Shown here piece after piece: positions 1 to 6,100 of a stretch of 7,927 nt of DNA; position 1 is the first letter of the stretch; each line of letters opens with the position of its first letter. The notes beneath the pieces were generated by a model, which ran no database searches, was not told the DNA's origin, and worked only from the letters and a program-made list of their open reading frames with translations. A program made the position numbers and the translations under genes. The stretch is from CAZCZZ01 sp964503335 (GTDB lineage Bacteria; Verrucomicrobiota; Kiritimatiellia; CAIVKH01): contig CAZCZZ010000099.1 of the NCBI GenBank assembly GCA_964503335.1, forward strand, positions 1-7,927. The letters are read 5' to 3'.

Positions 1-64
1 CAATTGGCAGAGCACCGGTCTCCAAAACCGGTTGTTGGGGGTTCAAGTCCCTCCTCGCCTGCCA
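1..64 (+). tRNA. tRNA-Trp (anticodon CCA), 5' end cut off by the window
   Basis: Only the 3' part is present, from inside the D arm to the CCA tail. The anticodon stem is 15-19 paired with 27-31, and the loop 20-26 reads CTCCAAA with anticodon CCA at 22-24, which decodes UGG (Trp). The T stem is 37-41 with 49-53 (one G-U pair) around the loop TTCAAGT at 42-48. The acceptor 3' strand is 54-60, G61 is the discriminator and CCA at 62-64 is encoded. The missing 5' acceptor strand should read about AGGCGAG. A tRNA-Trp just ahead of secE, often following tuf, is a common bacterial arrangement; tuf upstream is inference. The secE start lies only 27 bases downstream, so tRNA and mRNA are probably cut from one transcript. 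Confidence 0.96.
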
Positions 65-91
65 AGCAGTACATCTGAAAGCACCAATCTA

Positions 92-295
92 ATGAATAAA
101 GCGGGACAAATCGTAGCGTCGACAAGGACGTTCTTTTCGGAGGTGCGGGCCGAGTTGCTCAAGTGCAACTGGCCAACGCGGACCGAACTGTTCGAATCCA
201 CCATCGTGGTGATTGTCTCGGTCATCATCATCGCTGTTGCTGTTGGTTTCAGCGACGTGATCCTTATGACGCTGATGCGTCTGGTGATACGTTAA
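92..295 (+). CDS. secE: Preprotein translocase subunit SecE
   Basis: This 67-residue protein is the small essential subunit of the SecYEG channel in the inner membrane, where it clamps SecY. An amphipathic N-terminal part (about 10-30) carries the family core, seen here as FFSEVRAELLKCNWPTR (14-30), with the near-invariant Trp-Pro at 27-28. One hydrophobic membrane segment follows at about 36-61, and the protein ends LVIR. Single-span SecE of 60-70 residues is the usual form outside the enteric bacteria. The frame stays open upstream into the tRNA, but ATG at 92 is the first start beyond the tRNA and gives the normal family length. No strong ribosome binding site is visible before it, only a weak GAAAG around 77-81. 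The Cys at 25 replaces the more usual Val of the KVxWP motif. nusG follows 27 bases later. Confidence 0.93.
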   Translation: MNKAGQIVASTRTFFSEVRAELLKCNWPTRTELFESTIVVIVSVIIIAVAVGFSDVILMTLMRLVIR

Positions 296-322
296 GTAGG
301 CATCACGGAGCTCTGCTAACAC

Positions 323-871
323 ATGGAAAAGCAGTGGTTTGTATTACATACGCTCTCGGGACAGGAAATGAAGGTCCGCGAGAGTATCGAGAAGCGGATC
401 AAGCTCGAGGAAATGCAGGACTACATCGATGAAGTCCTGATTCCTACCGAGAAGGTCCAGGAAGTGCGGCAGGGCAAGAAGACGACGACGACGCGCAAGT
501 TCTACCCCGGCTACGTGCTGGTGCACATGGCGCTCTACGATGACAGCAAGCAGCTGGTGGACAAGACTTGGTACTTCACGCAGAACACTCCTGGCCTGAT
601 AGGATTTATTGGTGGCGAGCGGCCGGTTCCGCTTCGGCCCGAGGAAGTGCAGAGCATCCTCCAGCAGATCGAGGACAAGAAGGAAAAGGTTAAGCCCAAG
701 GTTTCCTTCGCAACGGGCGAGAATGTGAAGATCAACGATGGGCCGTTCCTGAACTTCACGGGCGTGATTGACGAAGTCGATCCGGACCGCGGCAAGTTGA
801 AGGTGTCCGTCTCGATCTTTGGTCGGTCTGCTCCCGTGGAGCTTGAGTACTGGCAGGTTGAGAAGACGTAA
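323..871 (+). CDS. nusG: Transcription termination/antitermination factor NusG
   Basis: NusG (182 residues) binds the RNA polymerase clamp, suppresses pausing, and through its C-terminal domain contacts Rho or ribosomal protein S10. The NGN domain spans about 4-115, starting QWFVLHTLSGQE and including RKFYPGYVLV (58-67) and LIGFIGG (92-98). The KOW domain covers about 129-182, with the GPFLNFTG turn at 140-147 and VSVSIFGR at 161-168; Phe166 matches the phenylalanine that in E. coli contacts Rho and S10. Compared with E. coli NusG, the stretch before GFIGG (DDSKQLVDKTWYFTQNTPG) is about seven residues longer, while the N-terminus is shorter. GGAG at 307-310 is a plausible ribosome binding site. 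A run of four ACG codons gives TTTT at 54-57. secE-nusG pairing is standard. Confidence 0.97.
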   Translation: MEKQWFVLHTLSGQEMKVRESIEKRIKLEEMQDYIDEVLIPTEKVQEVRQGKKTTTTRKFYPGYVLVHMALYDDSKQLVDKTWYFTQNTPGLIGFIGGERPVPLRPEEVQSILQQIEDKKEKVKPKVSFATGENVKINDGPFLNFTGVIDEVDPDRGKLKVSVSIFGRSAPVELEYWQVEKT

Positions 872-889
872 CGATTTAGGAACGACGCG

Positions 890-903
890 GCGCCTTCGGG
901 CGC
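890..903 (+). promoter_or_regulatory. GC hairpin with UUCG tetraloop between nusG and rplK
   Basis: GCGCC (890-894) pairs with GGCGC (899-903) around TTCG, forming a cUUCGg tetraloop, one of the most stable RNA loops known. It sits in the 51-base nusG-rplK spacer, 20 bases before the rplK start. No T-run follows, so it is not an intrinsic terminator. It could protect or delimit mRNA, or be part of the leader that L1 recognises to repress rplK-rplA translation as in E. coli. I could not fit the L1-binding motif, so the role is unknown. Confidence 0.55.
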
Positions 904-922
904 AAACGAAGTTAGGTAAGCT

Positions 923-1348
923 ATGGCGAAGAAAGTAACAGGCATTGTCAGACTCCAGATTCCTGCAGGACAGGCCAATCCGGCCCCCCCGGTAGGTCCT
1001 GCCCTTGGTCAGCAGGGTGTCAACATCATGGCGTTCTGCAAAGAGTTCAACGCGGCTACGCAGAAGGACGCGGGGCTCGTAATTCCCGTCGTTATCACCG
1101 TCTATCAGGATAAGTCGTTCTCGTTCATCCTGAAAAGCCCGCCTGCTTCGACACTCTTGAAGCGAGCTGCGGGCATTGCCAAGGGATCTGGGATTCCCAA
1201 CCGAGACAAGGTGGGCAAGGTGAACCGCAAGCAGGTGGAAGAGATTGCGAAGCTGAAAGAAAAAGACTTGAACGCGAAAGACCTGGACCATGCCTGCCGC
1301 ATCATTGAAGGAACCGCGCGCAGCATGGGGGTCGAGGTGGAGAAGTAA
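923..1348 (+). CDS. rplK: Large ribosomal subunit protein uL11 (L11)
   Basis: L11 (141 residues) binds the GTPase-associated centre of 23S rRNA with the L10-L12 stalk base, and helps factor-dependent GTP hydrolysis and RelA activation. The length and whole sequence match the family. The N-terminal domain shows the proline-rich AGQANPAPPVGPALGQQGVN (residues 15-34), whose prolines at 20, 22, 23 and 26 lie in the thiostrepton-binding face. The C-terminal rRNA-binding domain (about 70-141) contains AAGIAKGSG and ends EGTARSMGVEVEK. The start is ATG at 923, after a modest AGG at 914-916. Its stop overlaps the rplA start by one base (TAATG at 1346-1350), a sign of translational coupling. In E. coli L1 represses this pair from a site in the rplK leader; whether that holds here is not shown. 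Confidence 0.98.
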   Translation: MAKKVTGIVRLQIPAGQANPAPPVGPALGQQGVNIMAFCKEFNAATQKDAGLVIPVVITVYQDKSFSFILKSPPASTLLKRAAGIAKGSGIPNRDKVGKVNRKQVEEIAKLKEKDLNAKDLDHACRIIEGTARSMGVEVEK

Positions 1349-2046
1349 TGGCGAATCACGGCAAAAAATTTAGTGCGATCGCGGCAAAAGTTGACCGCGA
1401 AAAACTGTATGAATTGACCGAGGCGATCTCGTTCCTCAAATCGAACTCGTTCACGAAGTTTGATCAGACGGCTGAGATTTCCTTCCGGCTTGGCGTGGAT
1501 CCGACGCAATCCGATCAGGGTGTGCGTGGCACGGTCTCCCTGCCGCATGGTACGGGCAAGAAGGTGCGTGTGCTCGTGTTTGCAACGGGCCCGGCAGCGG
1601 ATGCCGCGCGCTCTGCAGGAGCGGATCATGTCGGCTTCGAGGATCTCCTTGAGAAGGTCTCCGGCGGGTGGACCGATATCGATGTCATTGTGGCGACACC
1701 GGAATGCATGAAGGAAGTTCGCAAGCTCGGCAAGGTGCTGGGCCCGCGCGGCCTGATGCCCAATCCGAAGACCGGAACCGTGACGGACGATACGGCCAAT
1801 GCTGTAAAGCAGTTCAAGGCTGGCCGCGTGGAGTTCCGCATGGACAAGAACGGAAACGTTCAGGTCCCGTTTGGCAAGCTGTCGTTCTCCGTGGACGCAC
1901 TGCAGGACAACTGCAAGGCGATCATCGAGGCCATTTCTCATTCGCGGCCCGCAGCAGCCAAGGGTGTTTTCCTGAAGCGCGTGACGGTTAGTTCGACGAT
2001 GGGACCCGGCTTGCATGTCAATGTTCGCGATCAGGTTGCGGCTTGA
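1348..2046 (+). CDS. rplA: Large ribosomal subunit protein uL1 (L1)
   Basis: L1 (232 residues, usual length) forms the L1 stalk of the 50S subunit, guides deacylated tRNA out of the E site, and in many bacteria represses its own operon by binding mRNA. Domain I is built from about residues 1-67 and 160-232, and domain II from about 68-159. The family signature is clear at 130-146 (VLGPRGLMPNPKTGTVT). Domain I has the RNA-binding stretch around FRLGVDPTQSDQGVRGTVSLP (about 46-66) and the C-terminal SSTMGPGLHVN (215-225). Its ATG shares a base with the rplK stop, and GGTGGAGA just ahead, inside the rplK end, supplies a ribosome binding site. The gene ends in TGA, and rplJ starts 23 bases later. 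Confidence 0.98.
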   Translation: MANHGKKFSAIAAKVDREKLYELTEAISFLKSNSFTKFDQTAEISFRLGVDPTQSDQGVRGTVSLPHGTGKKVRVLVFATGPAADAARSAGADHVGFEDLLEKVSGGWTDIDVIVATPECMKEVRKLGKVLGPRGLMPNPKTGTVTDDTANAVKQFKAGRVEFRMDKNGNVQVPFGKLSFSVDALQDNCKAIIEAISHSRPAAAKGVFLKRVTVSSTMGPGLHVNVRDQVAA

Positions 2047-2051
2047 GGTCC

Positions 2052-2058
2052 AAGGGAG
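2052..2058 (+). promoter_or_regulatory. Ribosome binding site that fixes the rplJ start
   Basis: AAGGGAG lies 11 bases ahead of ATG 2070. It favours that ATG over the in-frame TTG at 2043, which overlaps the rplA stop and would add nine residues. The same heptamer precedes rplL (2593-2599, overlapping the rplJ stop) and rpoC (7020-7026), so it looks like the preferred strong site of this genome. Confidence 0.8.
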
Positions 2059-2069
2059 AGATTTTCATC

Positions 2070-2594
2070 ATGAGACCTGAAAAGAAGTCAGCATTCGATG
2101 AGATCCGGAAGAAGGTTTCCGGCGCTCAGTTTTTGATCGTGACCGATTACAACGGCTTGAACGTCGGCAAGACGCAAGAGCTGAAGAAACGCCTGCGGGG
2201 CGTCAACGCCAGCATGCAGGTGATCAAGAATCGTGTTTTCCAACATGTCGCGAAGGATCTGGGTGTCACGGGTTTGGATCCCCACCTGCATGGTCCATCC
2301 GCCATGGTGTATGGCCAGGGTGATGTAGTCATGGCGGCGAAGGTTCTCAAGGATTTCATCAAGGAGAACCAGAAGCCCCTCATCAAGGCTGGCACACTCG
2401 AGGGATCGTTGATCTCTGCGGAGCAGGTAACTGAGCTCGCAGGATTGCCTTCACGCGAGGTGCTGTTGGGTAAATTGGTTGGCACCCTGGCGGCGCCGAT
2501 GTCCAGTCTGGTTGGCGTACTTCAAGCGAAGGTCGCCTCCATTGTTTACGTGCTGAAGAGCATAGAAGAGAAGAAGCAACAAGCGAACGGGTAA
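2070..2594 (+). CDS. rplJ: Large ribosomal subunit protein uL10 (L10), stalk base
   Basis: L10 (174 residues) anchors L7/L12 dimers to the 50S subunit, and with L12 often represses its own mRNA. The N-terminal RNA-binding domain (about 1-110) shows FLIVTDYNGLNV (21-32), ASMQVIKNRVFQHV (47-60) and the HGPSAMVYGQGD segment (74-85). A linker with LAGLPSRE (123-130) leads to a C-terminal helix that carries L12. That tail holds three copies of a six-residue hydrophobic block spaced by 11: KLVGTL (135-140), SLVGVL (146-151) and SIVYVL (157-162), ending in charged EEKKQQANG. From LPSRE to the end it is about 11 residues longer than the E. coli and B. subtilis proteins as I recall them, which suggests three rather than two L12 dimers. 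The start is ATG 2070 because of AAGGGAG at 2052-2058. rplL follows after 13 bases. Confidence 0.97.
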   Translation: MRPEKKSAFDEIRKKVSGAQFLIVTDYNGLNVGKTQELKKRLRGVNASMQVIKNRVFQHVAKDLGVTGLDPHLHGPSAMVYGQGDVVMAAKVLKDFIKENQKPLIKAGTLEGSLISAEQVTELAGLPSREVLLGKLVGTLAAPMSSLVGVLQAKVASIVYVLKSIEEKKQQANG

Positions 2595-2607
2595 GGGAGT
2601 AGAGAGC

Positions 2608-3003
2608 ATGTCTGAAACACAAACATCTGATAAAGTGAACGAGTTCGTCTCTTGGATTGAGTCGATCTCTGTGCTGGAACTTTCAAAGCTGGTCAAGACG
2701 CTGGAAGAGCGCCTCGGCGTCTCGGCCGCAGCCCCTGTGGCTGTCGCTGCAGCGGCCGGTGCGGGCGCTGCGCCTGCAGCGGTTGAAGAGAAGACCGAAT
2801 TCACGGTCATTCTCGCAAACGCCGGCGCAAACAAGATCGCGGTCATCAAGGAACTGCGTGCTTTGACGAACCTCGGCCTCAAAGAGGCCAAGGATCTTGT
2901 CGAAGGCGCTCCGAAGACCGTCAAGGAAGGCGCTACCAAGGACGAGGCCAACAACATCAAGGCCAAGTTGGAAGCTGCCGGCGCCAAGGTCGAACTCAAG
3001 TAG
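2608..3003 (+). CDS. rplL: Large ribosomal subunit protein bL12 (L7/L12)
   Basis: L7/L12 (131 residues) is the multicopy stalk protein that recruits and activates translational GTPases (IF2, EF-Tu, EF-G, RF3). The N-terminal dimerisation and L10-binding domain is about 8-37 (VNEFVSWIESISVLELSKLV). A flexible Ala/Pro/Gly hinge runs over about 39-59. The globular C-terminal domain from about 61 onward shows EFTVILANAGANKIAVIKEL (64-83) and the factor-binding TNLGLKEAKDLVEGAP (87-102). Strong AAGGGAG at 2593-2599 lies eight bases before the ATG and overlaps the rplJ stop, which fits the high expression needed to make several L12 per L10. The gene ends in TAG, followed by a structured 193-base spacer before rpoB. 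Confidence 0.98.
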   Translation: MSETQTSDKVNEFVSWIESISVLELSKLVKTLEERLGVSAAAPVAVAAAAGAGAAPAAVEEKTEFTVILANAGANKIAVIKELRALTNLGLKEAKDLVEGAPKTVKEGATKDEANNIKAKLEAAGAKVELK

Positions 3004-3006
3004 TTT

Positions 3007-3080
3007 CGGGATTCACCGGTTTCCAACGGTTGGAAGGGGACGTGTGCCCTTTTCCCGACCGTTGGAAATCGGCATTTCCG
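3007..3080 (+). promoter_or_regulatory. Long imperfect RNA hairpin in the rplL-rpoB spacer
   Basis: Bases 3016-3030 pair with 3058-3072 in a 15-pair stem broken only by one G-U. After a small internal loop, 3032-3039 pairs with 3048-3055 (eight pairs, two G-U), closed by loop 3040-3047. CGGGA at 3007-3011 can further pair with TTCCG (3076-3080, one G-U) across a small internal loop, giving nearly 30 pairs in all. The 5' arm also holds a self-complementary TTCCAACGGTTGGAA (3021-3035), which could form a rival six-pair hairpin. No T-run follows directly. E. coli has a partial attenuator and an RNase III cleavage site between rplL and rpoB, so a double-strand processing site is the most likely role. 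The pairing is seen; the function is inferred. Confidence 0.7.
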
Positions 3081-3088
3081 GGACTAGC

Positions 3089-3161
3089 CCCGCCGCCGTG
3101 CGGGATGTGTCTACCGCGTGAGTGCGCCAGAGCACTGCTACGCAAAACGTCTTATTTTTTT
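3089..3161 (+). promoter_or_regulatory. Two further stem-loops and a T7 tract upstream of rpoB
   Basis: CCCGC (3089-3093) pairs with GCGGG (3100-3104). A second imperfect hairpin follows: GCGT (3116-3119) with ACGC (3140-3143), and AGTGC (3121-3125) with GCACT (3132-3136), with bulges between and loop GCCAGA. After it comes AAAACGTCTTA and then seven T (3155-3161). The T tract begins about 11 bases beyond the stem, too far for a standard intrinsic terminator, but a weak attenuator or pause is possible. The U-rich stretch could instead serve as unstructured RNA or an S1-type contact ahead of the rpoB ribosome binding site. No convincing -35/-10 pair was found. Confidence 0.4.
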
Positions 3162-3196
3162 GGTCGCTGTGGCCTTTCGGGCTGTGAGGGTGAGCA

Positions 3197-6100
3197 ATGG
3201 CAAATCGAATTAACTTCGGCAAGCTGACAGATATCATTGAGCCACCGGATCTGATCGAGATCCAGAAGAACTCCTATACGGATTTCTTGCAGCTCGGTGT
3301 TCCGCCGAACAAGCGCAAGCCCGTTGGCCTACAGGCTGTCTTCAAGGAAGTGTTCCCGATCGAAAGCTATGACGGGAAGATTGTACTCGATTTCGTGAAG
3401 TATGAGATCTCCGAAATCAAGATGTCGGGAGTCGAATGCATTCGCGAAGGCACGACGTGGGCCGCGCCCCTCTATGTGACCTTCCGCCTCAAGGACGGCG
3501 AGGAAGTACGCGAAGAAGATGTCTACATGGGCGAAGTGCCGCTCATGACGGACATGGGGAGCTTCATTGTCAACGGCGCGGAGCGCGTCGTCGTCAGCCA
3601 GCTGCACCGCTCGCCCGGTATCTGCTTCGAGCAGAGCATCCACCCGAACGGTACGGTGCTCTATTCCTTCCGCATCATTCCGGACCGTGGATCCTGGCTC
3701 GAAGTACAGTTCGACACCTCGGACTACCTTCATATCTATCTTGATCGCACGCGTCGTCGGCGCAAGTTTCTCGCATCCACTTTCCTGCGCGCACTCGGCT
3801 TCGACACCGACGACGACATTATCAACATCTTCTATACGATCGAGAACCTCAGCCTAAAGGGCAGTCTCTCGGATGAAGAGGTTGCGAACAAGGTGCTCCG
3901 CGAGGATGTCATCGATCCCAGTTCGCAGTCGGTTCTTGCTCGCAAGTTTGAGGCGCTGAATCGCGACCTCGCAAAGCAGATCAAGTCTGCCGGCATTGAT
4001 CACGTGCGGATCGTGAATGTGGCTTGGGACGAGGGCATCATCCTGAAGTCGATACAGAAGGATCCTTCCCATTCAACGGATGAGGCGTTGAAGGATATCT
4101 ATGTCAAGTTGCGCCCGGGTGATCCACCCACGACATCCAATGCGAAGCAATTGCTGAAGCGCGTGTTTTTCGATCCCCGTCGCTATGACCTGAGCCGCGT
4201 CGGGCGCTACAAGATTCAGCAGAAGCTCGGCATCATGGACAATCCGGAATCCCGCGTTCTGGAGAAGGAAGACCTGATCGCCGCGATCAAGTACCTCGTC
4301 AACCTTCGCAAGGGCGAGGGCACGGTGGACGACATCGACCATCTCGGAAGCCGTCGCATACGTACCGTGGGTGAGTTGCTTGAAAACCAGTGCCGAGTGG
4401 GCTTGGCCCGTACGGAGCGCCTGGTCAAAGAGCGCATGACCATCTTCGACACGAATGTCGAGAAGCTTACGCCCCAGAAGCTGGTGAACCCGAAGGCCTT
4501 GTCGGCGGTCATCCGCGACTTCTTCGGTCGCAGTCAGCTCAGCCAGTTCATGGATCAGACCAATCCGCTGGCCGAACTCACGCATAAGCGTCGACTCAGC
4601 GCACTCGGACCGGGCGGTCTCAGCCGCGAGCGCGCTGGCTTCGAAGTCCGTGACGTTCATTCGAGCCATTACGGACGAATCTGCCCGATTGAAACGCCTG
4701 AGGGCCCGAACATCGGTCTTATTTCCTCCCTGAGCATATATGCCCGGGTCAACGAATTCGGCTTCATCGAAAGTCCCTACCGCAAGGTGGAAAAGGGTCG
4801 CGTCACAACGCGCGTGGACTATCTGACCGCCGATCAGGAAGAGAACTTCGTGATCGCCCAGGCGAACGCGACGGTCGATGCGAACGGCAAGTTCACCAGC
4901 GAGACGGTCTCATCGCGCTATCGCGGCGATTTCATCGAAGTGGCTCCCGACCGCCTCGATTACATGGATCTATCGCCAAAGCAGCTTGTCAGCGTAGCGG
5001 CCGGCTTGATTCCGTTCCTGGAACATGACGACGCGAACCGTGCATTGATGGGTTCGAACATGCAGCGACAGGCCGTACCGCTCTTGAAGTCCCAGCGTCC
5101 CTATGTGGCGACCGGGCTTGAGGAACGCGTGGCCCGTGATTCGCGGGTCATGACGATTGCGGAAGAGTCCGGCAAGGTGGCATATGTCTCCGCATCGCAG
5201 ATCATCGTCACGAAGGATGGCGAGGCTCCGACGAAGAAGACGCCGAAGTCGGAGTATCAGGCGTACGAGCTGCGCAAGTTTATGCGCTCGAACGCGGGAA
5301 CCTGCATGAACCAGAAACCGATTGTTCATGTTGGTCAGAAGGTCAAGAAGGGCGATGTGCTCGCCGACGGACCGTCCACGGATATGGGTGAGTTGGCCCT
5401 TGGCCGGAACGTCCTTGTCGCGTTCATGCCGTGGAACGGCTACAACTTCGAAGACGCCATCCTAATCAACGAACGCCTGGTTCGCGAAGATGTCTACACG
5501 TCGATTCACATTGAGGAATTCGAGTGCGGGGCGCGCGACACAAAGCTCGGCCCCGAGGAAATCACACGCGACATTCCGAATGTCGGCGAAGAGGCTCTGA
5601 AGAACCTGAATCACGACGGCGTGGTTCGTATCGGTGCGGAAGTGAAGCCCGGCGACATCCTCGTCGGAAAGATCACACCGAAGAGCGAAACCGAGCTTGC
5701 CCCTGAAGAGCGCCTTCTGCGCGCCATCTTCGGTGAGAAGGCGGCAGACGTTCGCGACACGTCGCTGACTGTTCCCAGCGGAACCTACGGCATCGTCATG
5801 GATGTCAAAGTCTCTGCCCGCAAGGATCTTAACAAGAGCAAGTTATCTCCGTCCGAGCGCCGCAAGCAGACGAAGGCGATCGAGGACGAGTTCACGGAAA
5901 AGCGTGAGCGCCTCACGGAAGATCTCACGGAATCGTTGAGCAACATCCTGCTGGGCGAGAAGATCCCTCTGGACGTGGTCAACATGGAGACGGGTGAGGT
6001 CATCATCCCGGCAAACCGTAAGATCACGAAGACGCTGCTCCGCAAGCTCGCGGCGGCGTACAATCACATCGAGATTGATCCCAGCCCGATCCAAATCAAG

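Noticed and set aside
32..91. Upstream extension of secE into the tRNA
   Set aside because: The frame is open, but the extension would translate the tRNA-Trp anticodon and T arms. ATG 92 gives the normal SecE length.
484..496. Short ACG trinucleotide run in nusG
   Set aside because: Four ACG codons in the flexible loop of the NGN domain; too short to be a meaningful repeat.
344..1291. Long open frame on the minus strand, 315 codons, spanning nusG and rplK
   Set aside because: It lies antisense to two certain genes and has an Arg/Leu/His-rich composition with no family resemblance. It is a by-product of codon bias in the + strand genes.
1105..2016. Minus-strand open frame of 303 codons over rplK and rplA
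   Set aside because: It is fully antisense to highly conserved ribosomal protein genes, with no recognisable domain.
2043..2069. TTG start for rplJ at 2043
   Set aside because: It overlaps the rplA stop, lacks a ribosome binding site and adds nine residues not typical of L10. ATG 2070 has AAGGGAG ahead of it.
3116..3161. Intrinsic terminator before rpoB
   Set aside because: The hairpin is imperfect and the T7 tract begins about 11 bases after the stem instead of directly. Full termination would also cut off rpoBC. Kept only as a possible weak attenuator.
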